A stretch of 64,000 bases of DNA from Sandaracinobacter neustonicus (GCF_006385875.1 NZ_VFSU01000028.1:1-64000), one strand, 5' to 3'; shown: positions 42,703 through 53,380, numbered from the stretch's first letter. Numbers and translations: made by a program. Notes: generated by a model not told the origin, from the letters alone.

Positions 42703-42873
42703 CGCGGCCGGCGGCGAAGCCGCCGAGTCCGCTTTTGGTGGGGTAAGAGAAGGAAGGAAGATCGCGGCAAAGCCGCGAGTCGTCGGACGGGTTCGTCGGG
42801 CTGAAGCCCTCCGCCCCGCCGGCCGAGCCTTCGGCGAGTCTGTGAGTTAAGGCTGCGCCTTAATCATAGCCGC
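42703..42873 (-). repeat. 3'-end structured element, copy 4 (after the HNH gene)
   Basis: Read on the minus strand, the element starts at the base after the HNH stop codon. It shows TTAAGGC-GCA-GCCTTAA, CTCACAGACTCGCCGAAGGC, a GC-rich stem, CGCGGC-TTT-GCCGCG followed by the pyrimidine tract ATCTTCCTTCCTTCTCTT, and GCGGACTCGGCGGC-TTC-GCCGCCGGCC. The orientation follows the gene it trails, as in the other three copies. Confidence 0.83.
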
Positions 42874-43479
42874 CTACGCCTCAAGCTCCACATCCCAATA
42901 CAAATAATCCCGCCACGTCTCATGACAATAATGCGGCGGAAACGCCCGCCCATGCTCCTGCAACTGGTGGCTCGTCGGCTGCGTCGGACGGGTGCGCGGC
43001 AGCATATGCGCCTCAGCCGGAGTCCGCCCGCCCTTGCGCAGGTTGCACGGCGCGCAGGCCGTGGTGACATTCTGCCATGTGGTGCGACCGCCATAGGCGC
43101 GCGGCACGACATGATCGAACGTCAGCTCATGGTGCGATCCGCAATATTGGCACTGGAAGCGGTCGCGCAGGAACAGGTTGAAGCGGGTGAAGGCCGGGTT
43201 CTGGCTGGGCTTCACATATTGGCGCAGCGCGACCACGCTGGGCAGCCGCATGGTGAAGCTGGGGCTGCGGATTTCGCGCTCATACTGGGCGATCACGTCC
43301 ACCCGCTCAAGAAAGGCGGCCTTGATCGCGTCCTGCCAGCTCCACAGGCTGAGCGGGTAATAGCTTAAGGGGGTGTAGTCGGCGTTCAGCACCAACGCCG
43401 GGCAGGCCTGCGGGCTTTGCCAGCGGCCGCCGTCATGCTCGGGCCGCCATCGTTCCTGGAAAAGATCGGGATGATACAT
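42874..43479 (-). CDS. HNH endonuclease
   Basis: The product has 201 residues. The C-terminal half has the HNH/zinc-finger core: CQYCGSHHELTFDHVVPRAYGGRTTWQNVTTACAPCNLRKGGRTP, with two CxxC pairs and DHVVP as the catalytic His motif. The N-terminal half (CPALVLNADYTPLSYYPLSLWSWQDAIKAAFLERVDVI) is the conserved extension of a widely distributed chromosomal HNH group, not a homing endonuclease. Its cellular role is not established. It is divergent from gluQ. Confidence 0.92.
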   Translation of the reverse strand: MYHPDLFQERWRPEHDGGRWQSPQACPALVLNADYTPLSYYPLSLWSWQDAIKAAFLERVDVIAQYEREIRSPSFTMRLPSVVALRQYVKPSQNPAFTRFNLFLRDRFQCQYCGSHHELTFDHVVPRAYGGRTTWQNVTTACAPCNLRKGGRTPAEAHMLPRTRPTQPTSHQLQEHGRAFPPHYCHETWRDYLYWDVELEA

Positions 43480-43602
43480 GGCCGCCGCTCCTCAATCTCC
43501 GGAGCAGGCCTGAAAGCCACTATCCCTATCGCACGTCGGGCAGCCGCTTTCACGCCTGCGCTTTGTCGAGCGCCCCTATACCAGAGGCTGTATGTCGCGT
43601 GT

Positions 43603-44511
43603 ATGACAGCACCAGATATTGTTGAGGTCAAGCGCCAGATGCAGCCCGCCGAAGTTGTTTCCCGTTTTGCCCCATCGCCCAGCGGCTTGTTGCACCTCGG
43701 CCACGGCTTGTCCGCCGTTCTGGGCGAGCGGCTGGCGCGCGAAACGGGCGGGCGCTGGCTGCTGCGGATCGAGGATATCGACAGCAGCCGCTGCCGGCCG
43801 GACTTCGTGCAGGCGATCCACGACGATCTCGCATGGCTGGGGCTGAAGCCCGATGCGGTGTCGGTGCAGAGCGCGCGCCGCGCCGCGCATCAGGCCGCGC
43901 TGGACCTACTCACGGCGATGGGGCTGACCTATCCCTGCTTCTGCACCCGCGCGGATATCGCGGCGGCCGTCGCCGCGCCGCATGGAAGCCAGCCGCTCTA
44001 TCCCGGCACCTGCCGGGGGCTTTCGGCGGCGGAGGCCGCGCGCCGGGCGGCAACGCGCGATCCGGCGATCCGGCTGGATGTGGCAAAGGCGGCCGCCCGT
44101 GCCGGGCCGCTCACATGGGCGGAAGCCGGGCTGGGCGAACAGCCCGCGGACCCGCTGGCGGGCGGCGATATCGTGTTGGCGCGCAAGGATATCGGCGTGG
44201 GCTATATGCTCGCCTGCGTGGTGGACGATGCGGAGGATGGCGTCACCGATATCGTGCGCGGGCGCGACCTGATCGAGTCGACGCCGGTGCAGCGGCTGTT
44301 GCAGGCGCTGCTGGGCCATCCCGCGCCGCGCTATCACCACCACCGGCTGCTGCTCGCACCGGACGGGCGGCGGCTGGCGAAGCGCGACAAGGCGGACACG
44401 CTGGCCAGCCTTCGCGAAACCGGCGTAGACGGCCCGGCGCTGGCGGCAAGGCTGGCCGCGCTGGACCCGCATGGGCCGGATATCGCGATCCTGTTCCATG
44501 AAGTGGACTGA
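43603..44511 (+). CDS. gluQ: Glutamyl-Q tRNA(Asp) synthetase
   Basis: The product has 302 residues. RFAPSPSGLLHLGHG contains the class I HIGH-type motif (HLGHG), and RRLAKRDKAD is the KMSKS counterpart. LTYPCFCTRADI and YPGTCRGL carry the zinc-site cysteines seen in GluQRS. The anticodon-binding domain of GltX is missing, as expected for this paralogue, which attaches Glu to queuosine-34 of tRNA(Asp). The presence of a queuosine-precursor transporter at 59.1 kb fits a queuosine-using cell. The ATG at 43603 is preferred over 43639, but both are possible. Confidence 0.93.
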   Translation: MTAPDIVEVKRQMQPAEVVSRFAPSPSGLLHLGHGLSAVLGERLARETGGRWLLRIEDIDSSRCRPDFVQAIHDDLAWLGLKPDAVSVQSARRAAHQAALDLLTAMGLTYPCFCTRADIAAAVAAPHGSQPLYPGTCRGLSAAEAARRAATRDPAIRLDVAKAAARAGPLTWAEAGLGEQPADPLAGGDIVLARKDIGVGYMLACVVDDAEDGVTDIVRGRDLIESTPVQRLLQALLGHPAPRYHHHRLLLAPDGRRLAKRDKADTLASLRETGVDGPALAARLAALDPHGPDIAILFHEVD

Positions 44512-44556
44512 AATGATGGGGTGCATGGCCGCCGCCACGCTGGTAGAGGGCAGCGC

Positions 44557-44769
44557 ATGAACGGCTTCATCATCGCGCTGATCATATTGGCGGCGCTTGC
44601 CACCGCCTATGTGCTGGTGCGCGGCATCATCACCATGGCGCAGGGCAAGGATCTCTCGGGCGAGCAGTCCAACAAATATATGTCGATGCGGGTCGGCTTT
44701 CAGGCGTTGACGATCCTGCTGGTGATCCTGCTGCTGGCGATCGGCGGGCGCGGCCTTTCGGGCAGTTAA
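44557..44769 (+). CDS. HIG1-domain twin-transmembrane small protein
   Basis: The product has 70 residues. There are two TM helices (GFIIALIILAALATAYVLVRGIITM; GFQALTILLVILLLAIGG) joined by AQGKDLSGEQSNKYMSMRV, the HIG1/RCF1-type loop. Related mitochondrial proteins assemble with cytochrome oxidase complexes. Placement just before a PduO-type adenosyltransferase is common in alphaproteobacteria. It starts 45 bp after gluQ. Confidence 0.88.
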   Translation: MNGFIIALIILAALATAYVLVRGIITMAQGKDLSGEQSNKYMSMRVGFQALTILLVILLLAIGGRGLSGS

Positions 44770-44773
44770 GCCC

Positions 44774-45364
44774 GTGGTGAAGCTGAACAAGATCTATACC
44801 CGAACGGGCGACGACGGCTCCACCGGGCTTGCCGATGGCAGCCGGGTGTCCAAGCACAGCGCCCGCGTCGCCGCTTATGGCAGCGTGGACGAAGCCAACA
44901 GCGCGCTGGGCCTCGCCCGGCTGCACGCGGGCGGCGACTCGCTGGCGATGATCGACCGCATCCAGAACGACCTGTTCGATGTCGGCGCGGACCTCGCCAC
45001 CCCCGGCGCGGAATGGCTGCCCGGCGCGGCGCAACCGGAATGGCCGCCGCTGCGCACGGTGCCGTCTCAAGTGGCGCGGCTGGAGGCGGAGATCGACGCG
45101 ATGAACGCCGAACTGTCCGCGTTGAACAGCTTCATCCTGCCCGGCGGCACGGCGCTGTCCGCGCATCTGCATCTGGCCCGCGCCATCACCCGCCGCGCCG
45201 AGCGCGATGCCGTCGCGGCCAGCGAAGATGCACCGCTGAACCCACACGCTATCCATTATCTGAACCGCCTGTCAGACCATCTGTTCGTGATGGCCCGCCA
45301 CGCCAATCGACCGGAGTCCGGCGGCGAGGGCGATATCCTCTGGGTGCCTGCGAAGAACCGCTAA
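44774..45364 (+). CDS. pduO: PduO-type cob(I)alamin adenosyltransferase
   Basis: The product has 196 residues. [43 protein letters not shown] is the PduO nucleotide and cobalamin site. [10 protein letters not shown] and [13 protein letters not shown] follow. It attaches the 5'-deoxyadenosyl group to cob(I)alamin. No cobalamin riboswitch is visible before the gene, and only four bases separate it from the HIG1 gene. The start is GTG (44774 or 44777). Its last four bases overlap the convergent tdk stop region. Confidence 0.93.
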   Translation: MVKLNKIYTRTGDDGSTGLADGSRVSKHSARVAAYGSVDEANSALGLARLHAGGDSLAMIDRIQNDLFDVGADLATPGAEWLPGAAQPEWPPLRTVPSQVARLEAEIDAMNAELSALNSFILPGGTALSAHLHLARAITRRAERDAVAASEDAPLNPHAIHYLNRLSDHLFVMARHANRPESGGEGDILWVPAKNR

Positions 45365-45927
45365 GCTTCAAACGCGTCCATGAAATGGCGGCGGCACACC
45401 GCCACATAGCGGTCATTGCCGCCGATCTCCGTCTGCGCGCCTGCGGTCAGCGCCCGCCCCGCCTCATCCACCCGCAGGTTCATCGTCGCCTTGCGGCCGC
45501 AGTGGCACACCGCCTTCAGCTCCACGAACTTGTCGGCGATGGCCAGCAGCCGCTCCGATCCGGGAAACAGCCGCCCCTGAAAATCGGTGCGCAGGCCATA
45601 GGCCAGCACCGGCACGTTCAGCCGGTCCACCGCACGCGCCAGCTGATCCACCTGCGCGGGCGAAAGGAACTGCGCCTCATCCACCAGCACGCAATCCGGC
45701 GGCCCTTCGCTGATGGCCGCGAACAGGTCCGTTTCGGCCCCGAACATGCGCGCCTCCGCCTCCAGCCCGATGCGAGAGCCGATGCGCCCGGCCCCGGCGC
45801 GGTCGTCCACGGCGGCTGTCCACAGCATCGTCGTCATGCCGCGTTCGCGGTAATTGAAGCTCGCCTGCAGCAGGGTGGTGGATTTCCCCGCGTTCATCGC
45901 GCCATAATAGAAATAGAGTTGCGCCAT
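45361..45927 (-). CDS. tdk: Thymidine kinase
   Basis: The product has 188 residues. [27 protein letters not shown] contains the P-loop (GAMNAGKST). [10 protein letters not shown] is the Walker B/catalytic region. The lasso zinc finger is formed by CHCGRKA and a later Cys in VAVCRRHF. It phosphorylates thymidine for the salvage pathway. It is divergent from the DUF885 peptidase gene (68 bp apart) and convergent with pduO. Confidence 0.95.
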   Translation of the reverse strand: MAQLYFYYGAMNAGKSTTLLQASFNYRERGMTTMLWTAAVDDRAGAGRIGSRIGLEAEARMFGAETDLFAAISEGPPDCVLVDEAQFLSPAQVDQLARAVDRLNVPVLAYGLRTDFQGRLFPGSERLLAIADKFVELKAVCHCGRKATMNLRVDEAGRALTAGAQTEIGGNDRYVAVCRRHFMDAFEA

Positions 45928-45995
45928 TGCCGTCTCTTGCAGTGCGGGGCCGGTCAGTGCAACAGCCCCGACATTCCCGAGACAAGGAGACGCCC

Positions 45996-47822
45996 ATGTT
46001 GCTGCGTGCCGCCCTCATTTCCTCCGCCCTCGCCCTTGCCGTTGCAGGCCCGGCGGTCACCGCCGCCCCGGCCGTTGCCGTGAACGGGGAACAGAATGCC
46101 GCGCTGGCGGCCTTCTTCGAGGCCTATGACCAGAAGCAGCTGGCCCTAAGCCCGGAAATGAAAACATTCCGCAGCATCCGCGACGCCGACTTTGGCAAAT
46201 GGACGGATGACAGCGATGCCGCCAATCTGGTGCGCTACAAGCTGGGGCAGGATTCACTGGCCGAAATGAAGCGCCGCTTCGATCCGGCGAAATTGTCGGG
46301 CCAGTCGAAGCTGAGCTACCGGCTGTTCGAATATCAGATGGCGCGTCAGGCGGCGGCATGGCCGCTGCGCCATTACCGCTACGCCTTCGATCAGATGAAC
46401 GGGGTGCAAAGCGGCATTCCCGCCTTCCTGATCAACATCCACCAGATCGGCAGCAAGGCCGATGCAGAGGCCTATATCAGCCGCCTGAACGGCATCGGCG
46501 CCGTGCTGGATCAGGCCATCGCCAACGCGACCGATAGCGAGAAGATCGGCGTTATCCCCCCGCGCTGGACCTTCCCCTATGTGCTGGCCGACATCGGCAA
46601 CATCACCAAGGGCGCACCCTTCGATGGCGGCGCGGATTCCGCGCTGTTCGCCGATTTCAAGGGCAAGGTGGCGAAGCTGGACCTGCCGCAGGCCGAGAAG
46701 GACGCGCTGATCGCGCAGGCCGCCACGGCGCTGACGCAGGTGGTGAAGCCCGCCTATGCCCGCACCGCCGCCTTCATCACCGCGCAACAGGCGCGCGCGC
46801 CAGAGGGAGACGGCGTGTGGCGCTTCCCCGGCGGAGACAAATATTACGCCGAACGCCTCGCCTTCTACACCACCAGCAGCATGACACCCGCGCAGGTGCA
46901 TGATCTGGGGCTGCAACAGGTGGCCCGCATCCATGGCGAGATGGACAAAATCCGCCAGCAAGTCGGCTTCAAAGGCGATCTGAAGGCCTTCTTCGAATAT
47001 ATGCGCACCCGGCCGGAGAATTATTTCCCCAACACCGCCGAGGGCCGGGCGCAATATCTGGCCGAGACGGACAAGGCCATCAAGGCGATGACGGCGAAGC
47101 TGCCAGCGTATTTCAGCCCCGCCGCCACGCCCAAAGCGCCGCTGACGGTGAAGGCGGTGGAACCCTTCCGCGAGAAATCGGCGGGCAAGGCCTTTTACAA
47201 CCGCCCGGCCCCCGATGGCTCGCGCCCCGGCATCTATTATGTGAACCTGTATGACATGGCCGACATGCCCAACACCGAGGTGGAGGCGCTGGCCTATCAT
47301 GAAGGCGTGCCTGGCCACCATCTGGACGGCTCCGTCACCAGCCAGCTGAAGGATCTGCCCGCCTTCCGCCGCTTCGGCGGCTTCACGGCATGGTCCGAAG
47401 GCTGGGGCCTCTATGCCGAAAAGCTGGGCAAGGACATGGGCTTCTACACCGACCCCTACCGCGATTTCGGTCGCCTGCAGCTGGAACTGCACCGCGCCAT
47501 CCGGCTGGTGGTGGATACCGGCCTGCACGACAAGAAGTGGAGCCGCGAACAGGCGATCCAATATGTGCTGGACAACAGCGCAGACGCGCCCGGCGGCGTG
47601 GTGAAGGCCATCGAGCGCTACGCCGTCTTGCCCGGTCAGGCGACCGCCTACATGGTGGGCCGCCTGAAGATCAGCGAATTGCGCGACAAGGCGCAGAAGG
47701 AACTGGGCGCGAAGTTCAACATGGCCGATTTCCACGATGCCGTGCTGCTCTCAGGCGCGGTGCCGATGGACGTGCTGGAAGAAAATGTGAACGCTTATAT
47801 CGCTGCGAAAAAGGCGAAATGA
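45996..47822 (+). CDS. Secreted DUF885 putative metallopeptidase
   Basis: The product has 608 residues. A signal peptide (about 1-27) is followed by the all-helical DUF885 domain. The likely zinc site is [15 protein letters not shown], with the glutamate of [13 protein letters not shown] as third ligand, a layout related to M32/M2-like peptidases. AAGGAGACGCCC precedes the ATG. The natural substrate is unknown; DUF885 proteins are often found as envelope or periplasmic peptidases in Sphingomonads. It has no clear operon partner. Confidence 0.88.
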   Translation: MLLRAALISSALALAVAGPAVTAAPAVAVNGEQNAALAAFFEAYDQKQLALSPEMKTFRSIRDADFGKWTDDSDAANLVRYKLGQDSLAEMKRRFDPAKLSGQSKLSYRLFEYQMARQAAAWPLRHYRYAFDQMNGVQSGIPAFLINIHQIGSKADAEAYISRLNGIGAVLDQAIANATDSEKIGVIPPRWTFPYVLADIGNITKGAPFDGGADSALFADFKGKVAKLDLPQAEKDALIAQAATALTQVVKPAYARTAAFITAQQARAPEGDGVWRFPGGDKYYAERLAFYTTSSMTPAQVHDLGLQQVARIHGEMDKIRQQVGFKGDLKAFFEYMRTRPENYFPNTAEGRAQYLAETDKAIKAMTAKLPAYFSPAATPKAPLTVKAVEPFREKSAGKAFYNRPAPDGSRPGIYYVNLYDMADMPNTEVEALAYHEGVPGHHLDGSVTSQLKDLPAFRRFGGFTAWSEGWGLYAEKLGKDMGFYTDPYRDFGRLQLELHRAIRLVVDTGLHDKKWSREQAIQYVLDNSADAPGGVVKAIERYAVLPGQATAYMVGRLKISELRDKAQKELGAKFNMADFHDAVLLSGAVPMDVLEENVNAYIAAKKAK

Positions 47823-47841
47823 GGGACGGAGCCGCGCCATC

Positions 47842-47925
47842 TTGATTGCGCAGTCCCTGATTGCGCAATCTTGATTGCGTGGGGCCCCCGACCCATTTAA
47901 ATCGGACAAATCCGGTCTTAAATCG
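47842..47925 (+). promoter_or_regulatory. Repeat-rich control region of the SUF operon
   Basis: Three near-identical 9-nt direct repeats (TTGATTGCG at 47842 and 47871, CTGATTGCG at 47857) are spaced 14-15 bp. They are followed by an inverted repeat CGGA-CAAA-TCCG (47903-47914) flanked by two copies of TTAAATCG (47897 and 47918). All lie within 95 bp of the Rrf2-type regulator start. The dyad is a good candidate for the Fe-S-responsive regulator's own binding site; the spaced repeats suggest a second protein. Confidence 0.5.
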
Positions 47926-47935
47926 AATCGAGCTG

Positions 47936-48360
47936 ATGCTGCGCCTGTCCAACCTTGCTGATTATGGAGTCGTCGTGATGACGGCGGCCGCACGCGCGGC
48001 TGCGGAGGGTCGGCTGTCGTCTGCCGCGCAGGTGGCGCAGCTGACGGGTATTCCCGCCCCCACCGTCGCCAAGCTGATGGGCCAGCTGGGCCGGGCCGGG
48101 CTGCTCACCTCGCAACGCGGGGTGGCGGGCGGGTTCGCGCTGGCGCGCGAAGCTTCGGCGATCAGCCTTGCCGATATCGTGGAGGCAATCGACGGCCCCA
48201 TCGCGCTGACGCATTGCGGCCAGCCGGGCGCGGATTGCTGCAACCTCTCCACCTCGTGCCAGGTGAAGCCGCACTGGGCGCCGGTGAACCGCGCCGTGCA
48301 TGCAGCGCTGGCGGGCGTCAGCCTTGCTGAACTGGCCCCCGAACGTATGCAGGTGCCGGC

Positions 48361-48364
<4 letters not shown>
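47936..48364 (+). CDS. Rrf2-family SUF operon regulator
   Basis: The product has 142 residues. The winged helix is [65 protein letters not shown]. Four cysteines in [19 protein letters not shown] are spaced like the [2Fe-2S] site of IscR-type regulators. It should sense cluster status and control sufBCDS, which start with sufB at an ATGA overlap. A dyad in its upstream region is a likely auto-operator. It corresponds to the SUF system Fe-S assembly regulator group. Confidence 0.92.
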
Positions 48365-49824
<1,460 letters not shown>

Positions 49825-49845
<21 letters not shown>

Positions 49846-50356
49846 GCCTGACCCCAACAGACACCGCAAAACGAACGCAAACCCCTCCCCTTCAGGGGAG
49901 GGGCAAGGGGTGGGGGCTATCCGCAGACACAAGCTCGGTTCTGCAATCCCGGGCGCGCGACATGCGCAACAATCCGACCGAACCGGAAAAGCGCTTGTGG
50001 CGGAACCTCTCGAACGGCCAGCTTGCGGGTCACAAATTCCGTCGGCAGGCGGTGATCGGCCCCTACATCGCGGATTTCGTTTGCCCGTCGAAGCGGTTGA
50101 TCGTTGAAGTCGATGGCCACACGCACGCTGCGGGGCGGGACGCCGTGCGGGATTCGGCACTTGCGGCACAGGGTTATCGCGTTCTGCGCGTGAACAATGA
50201 CGATGTGATGCGGAACATGGAGGGGGTTCTGCGGGTGATTTCCGATGCGCTGGATGAGCAGGCGGTTGCGCGTGCGGATGGCCCCCACCCCAACCCCTCC
50301 CCTGAAGGGGAGGGGCTTTCTCGTGCGCACCTGGAAGGGAGCGTCGGATGAGCCTG
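49825..50356 (+). mobile_element. DUF559 cassette inserted in the suf operon, bounded by inverted and direct repeats
   Basis: Outer boundaries: 26-bp imperfect direct repeats at 49825-49850 and 50331-50356 (CTGGAAGG, a variable centre, GGATGAGCCTG). Each contains an ATGA stop/start junction and codes for LEGSVG. Inner boundaries: the GC-rich palindrome of the composite repeats, inverted at 49881-49924 and direct at 50274-50317, nearly identical over 44 bp. Between them is a DUF559 reading frame. The layout is that of a small mobile unit that landed at the sufB 3' junction without breaking translational coupling. Confidence 0.65.
49842..50351 (+). CDS. DUF559 nuclease-like protein with repeat-encoded ends
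   Basis: The product has 169 residues. The DUF559 core runs from residue 41: [75 protein letters not shown] and VEVDG are the acidic positions of a PD-(D/E)xK-like (Vsr-related) fold. The first 40 and last 25 residues are translations of the GC-rich palindromes ([24 protein letters not shown]) and are probably not functional domains. The ATGA overlaps at both ends keep the operon coupled. Either the ATG at 49842 or the one at 49962 could be used. Activity is unproven. Confidence 0.82.
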
Positions 50357-50695
50357 TTCGCCCTGTTCCTGCTCGCGCAGGCCGCCACCACGCCGCCGCC
50401 TGAAGCTGCGCCGGATGACGGCGACGAGATCGTCATCCTCGCCCGCAAGCTGAAGCTGGTGCAGGTGCATTTGCTGCGCACCGGCCATGGTCAGCCGGGC
50501 ATCTGCACCATCCAGAAATCCAGCGGAGACGCAGAGGTGGACAAGCTGACGTGCGAAGCCGCCGTCGCCTGCACGCTGAAGCTGCCGTCCCGCTCCACCC
50601 CGCCTGCCGAGATGACCGCCTGCACCCGCGAGGAGCAGGCCCGCCGTGTCGAGGAACTGGCGGACAAGCGCATGCAGGAAGACAAGAACAACTGA
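50348..50695 (+). CDS. Small exported hypothetical protein in the suf operon
   Basis: The product has 115 residues. A short hydrophobic N-terminus ([13 protein letters not shown]) may be a signal peptide. The rest is charged, with three cysteines (GICTIQ, LTCEAAVACTLK) and TACTREEQARRVEELADKRMQEDKNN at the end. No family is recognised. It is embedded between the DUF559 gene and sufC with TGATG coupling to sufC, so it is co-expressed with the SUF system. Its likely periplasmic location does not fit a direct cluster-assembly role. Confidence 0.7.
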   Translation: MSLFALFLLAQAATTPPPEAAPDDGDEIVILARKLKLVQVHLLRTGHGQPGICTIQKSSGDAEVDKLTCEAAVACTLKLPSRSTPPAEMTACTREEQARRVEELADKRMQEDKNN

Positions 50696-51435
50696 TGCTG
50701 GAAATCACCAATCTTCACGCCAAGGTCGGCGACCGCGAAATCCTGAAGGGCCTCACGCTTTCCGTGAAGGCGGGCGAAGTCGCGGCCATCATGGGGCCGA
50801 ACGGCGCGGGCAAGTCCACGCTGGCGCATGTGCTGGCGGGCCGCGAGGGCTATGAAGTGACCGCAGGCAGCGCCACCTTCGAGGGGGCAGATCTGCTCGC
50901 GCTGGAGCCGAACGCGCGCGCCGCCGCCGGGCTGTTCCTTGGCTTTCAATATCCGGTGGAAATCCCCGGCGTTTCCAATCTGTTGTTCCTGCGCACCGCG
51001 CTGAACGCCCAGCGCAAGCTGCGCGGCGAAGCCGAAATCTCCGGCGCGGAATTCCTGAAGCGCGTGCGCGAGGAATCCGCCGTGCTGGGGCTGGATATGG
51101 AGATGCTGAAGCGCGGCGTGAACGTCGGCTTTTCCGGCGGCGAGAAGAAGCGCAACGAGGCGTTCCAGCTGGGCATATTGCAGCCGAAATTCGCCCTGCT
51201 GGATGAAACCGATTCCGGGCTGGATATCGACGCACTGCGCATCGTTTCCGAAGGCATCAACCGCTTCCGTTCGCCCGAACGCGCCGTGCTGCTGATCACC
51301 CATTATCAGCGGCTGCTCGATCATGTGAAACCCGATGTGGTGCATGTGCTGGCGGGCGGCCGCATCGTCGAAACCGGCGGGCCTGATCTCGCGCTCCGGC
51401 TGGAAGCGCAGGGCTATGAAGGCATCGCTGCATGA
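50695..51435 (+). CDS. sufC: Fe-S assembly ATPase SufC
   Basis: The product has 246 residues. The ABC ATPase motifs are Walker A GPNGAGKST (about 36-44), signature VGFSGGEKKRNE, Walker B ALLDETDSGLD, and LLITHYQRLL as the H-loop region. GYEVTAGSATFEG is typical of SufC. It drives conformational changes in SufBC2D during cluster formation in the cytoplasm. The start codon overlaps the upstream stop as TGATG and it overlaps sufD by ATGA. Confidence 0.97.
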   Translation: MLEITNLHAKVGDREILKGLTLSVKAGEVAAIMGPNGAGKSTLAHVLAGREGYEVTAGSATFEGADLLALEPNARAAAGLFLGFQYPVEIPGVSNLLFLRTALNAQRKLRGEAEISGAEFLKRVREESAVLGLDMEMLKRGVNVGFSGGEKKRNEAFQLGILQPKFALLDETDSGLDIDALRIVSEGINRFRSPERAVLLITHYQRLLDHVKPDVVHVLAGGRIVETGGPDLALRLEAQGYEGIAA

Positions 51436-52157
51436 CAGCCCTTCCCACCCGGAAGAGCGAGGAATGGCGCTATGCCGACCTGAAGGCGGTGGAGGCGCTG
51501 TGGCCACCACCACCCGCCCGCCTGATCAGCATTCCAGCCGGGCAGGTGCGCGAGGAAGTCGTGCGCGTAACAGATGGCGGCATCCATGATCTGCGCGTCG
51601 AACTGGCGCCCGGCGCGCGGCTGGCGCTGGTGATCCTCGTGCAATCCGGCAGCTACGCCCGCGTGGCCGTGCAGGCGCGTCTGAAGGCGGGCGCGCATCT
51701 GGATCTCGGCGGCATCCTGCTGGGCGCTGGCGATGCGACGCAGGAAATCGTCACCGATGTCCGCCATGACGAGCCCGGCGCGGACAGCCGCCAGCGCATC
51801 CGGCTGGTGCTGGATGAGCGCGCGACCGGCAATTATCTCGGCCGCATCGCCGTCGCCCGCGATGCGCAGCAGACGGACGCCGAACAATCTGCCCGCGCGC
51901 TGGTGCTGAAGCGCACCGCGACTGCCAATTTGCGGCCGGAACTGGAGATTTTCGCCGACGATGTGAAATGCGCCCATGGTTGCACCGTGGGCGAGCTGGA
52001 CAAGGCGGCGCTGTTCTACCTCGAATCGCGCGGTATCCCGCGCGCCGAAGCACAGGCGCTGCTGACCCGCGCCTTCGTCGCCGATGCGCTCTCCGGCCTT
52101 GCGAACAGCGAGGCGCTGGAAGTCGAAACCGGCGCATGGCTGGGTGCGCGCGCATGA
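51432..52157 (+). CDS. sufD: Fe-S assembly protein SufD
   Basis: The product has 241 residues, shorter than E. coli SufD because the N-terminal helical part is reduced. RKSEEWRYADLKAVEALWPP is the conserved N-terminus. The beta-helix core ends with NLRPELEIFADDVKCAHGCTVGELDKAALFYLESRGIPRAEAQALLTRAFV, the SufB/SufD family signature with the proposed His ligand. It pairs with SufB in the scaffold. It is coupled to both neighbours by four-base overlaps. Confidence 0.94.
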   Translation: MTALPTRKSEEWRYADLKAVEALWPPPPARLISIPAGQVREEVVRVTDGGIHDLRVELAPGARLALVILVQSGSYARVAVQARLKAGAHLDLGGILLGAGDATQEIVTDVRHDEPGADSRQRIRLVLDERATGNYLGRIAVARDAQQTDAEQSARALVLKRTATANLRPELEIFADDVKCAHGCTVGELDKAALFYLESRGIPRAEAQALLTRAFVADALSGLANSEALEVETGAWLGARA

Positions 52158-53380
52158 TGCCGCTCGCCGCCCATTTCGCTATCGCCCCCGCCCTGCTGGA
52201 CCTGCGCGGCGAATTCCCCGCTTTGCCCGAGGGCTGGGCCTATCTGGACGCCGCCGCCACCGCGCAGAAACCCCGCGCCGTGATCGAGGCCATCGAACAG
52301 GCCTATGCCCGCGATTATGCCACCGTGCATCGCGGCGTCTACGCCCGCTCCGCCCATATGACAGAGGCCTATGAAGCCGCGCGCGAAGCCGCCGCCCGCT
52401 TCATCAATGGCCGGGCGGATGAAACTATCTTCGTGCGCGGCGCGACGGAGGCGATCAACCTCGTCGCCAACAGCTGGGGCGATGCCAACATCGGCCCCGG
52501 CGACCGCATCCTGCTGACGCAACTGGAGCATCACGCCAATATCGTCCCCTGGCGGATGCTGGCGGACCGCACCGGCGCGGAAATCGACGTCGCCCCGCTG
52601 ACGGAGGATGGCCGCATCGACGAAGCGGCGCTGATCGCGCTGATCGGCCCGGCGACGAAGCTGGTCGCGGTTGCCCATGTTTCCAACGTGCTGGGTTCCG
52701 TGGCGGATATCGCCAAGATCGCCGCGTCCGCCCATGCCATGGGCGCGAAACTGCTGGTGGATGGCTGTCAGGCCGCGCCCCGGCTGGCGGTGGACGTCGT
52801 CGCGCTGGGCGCGGATTTCTACGCCTTTTCCGCGCACAAGCTCTATGGCCCCACCGGGATCGGCGTGCTGTGGGTGCGCAAATCCATCCTCGACACCATG
52901 CCGCCATGGCAGGGCGGGGGGGCGATGATCGACGAAGTGCGGTTCGAACGCGTCACCTACGCCAGCGCCCCGCAGCGCTTCGAGGCGGGCACGCCGCACA
53001 TCGCGGGCGCGATTGGCCTGCACGCCGCAATCCGCTGGGTGGAAGGTGTCGGCATCGAGGCCATCGACGCGCACGAACGCGCGCTGCTCGGCATCGCGCG
53101 CGCCGAACTCTCCCGCCTGAACAGCGTCCGCCTGTTCGGCCCGGCGGACAGCGCCGGAATCCTCAGCTTCGCCGTGGGCGCTATCCACCCGCATGATGTC
53201 GCCACCATATTGGACGAAGGCGCGGTCGCCATCCGCGCCGGGCACCATTGCGCCCAGCCGCTGATGCGCTGGCTGGGCGTGCCCGCCACCGCGCGCGCCA
53301 GCTTCTCTGCCCACAGCACAGAGGGCGACGTGGCGAAACTGGTGGCCGGTATTGAACGCACACAAAGGATCTTCGGATGA
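52154..53380 (+). CDS. sufS: Cysteine desulfurase SufS
   Basis: The product has 408 residues. The family N-terminus is YLDAAATAQKPRAVIEAIEQAYARDYATVHRGVYARS. The PLP lysine is in FSAHKLYGPTGIGVLW, and the catalytic persulfide Cys in RAGHHCAQPLM. It moves sulfur from cysteine to the SUF scaffold, probably via SufE/SufU-type acceptors not found in this window. Two ATG codons (52154 and 52157) are possible; the first overlaps the sufD stop. Confidence 0.97.
   Translation: MMPLAAHFAIAPALLDLRGEFPALPEGWAYLDAAATAQKPRAVIEAIEQAYARDYATVHRGVYARSAHMTEAYEAAREAAARFINGRADETIFVRGATEAINLVANSWGDANIGPGDRILLTQLEHHANIVPWRMLADRTGAEIDVAPLTEDGRIDEAALIALIGPATKLVAVAHVSNVLGSVADIAKIAASAHAMGAKLLVDGCQAAPRLAVDVVALGADFYAFSAHKLYGPTGIGVLWVRKSILDTMPPWQGGGAMIDEVRFERVTYASAPQRFEAGTPHIAGAIGLHAAIRWVEGVGIEAIDAHERALLGIARAELSRLNSVRLFGPADSAGILSFAVGAIHPHDVATILDEGAVAIRAGHHCAQPLMRWLGVPATARASFSAHSTEGDVAKLVAGIERTQRIFG

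Noticed and set aside
44700-44773. A cobalamin riboswitch before pduO
   Set aside because: The HIG1 gene ends only a few bases before pduO, and no B12-box-like sequence is visible.
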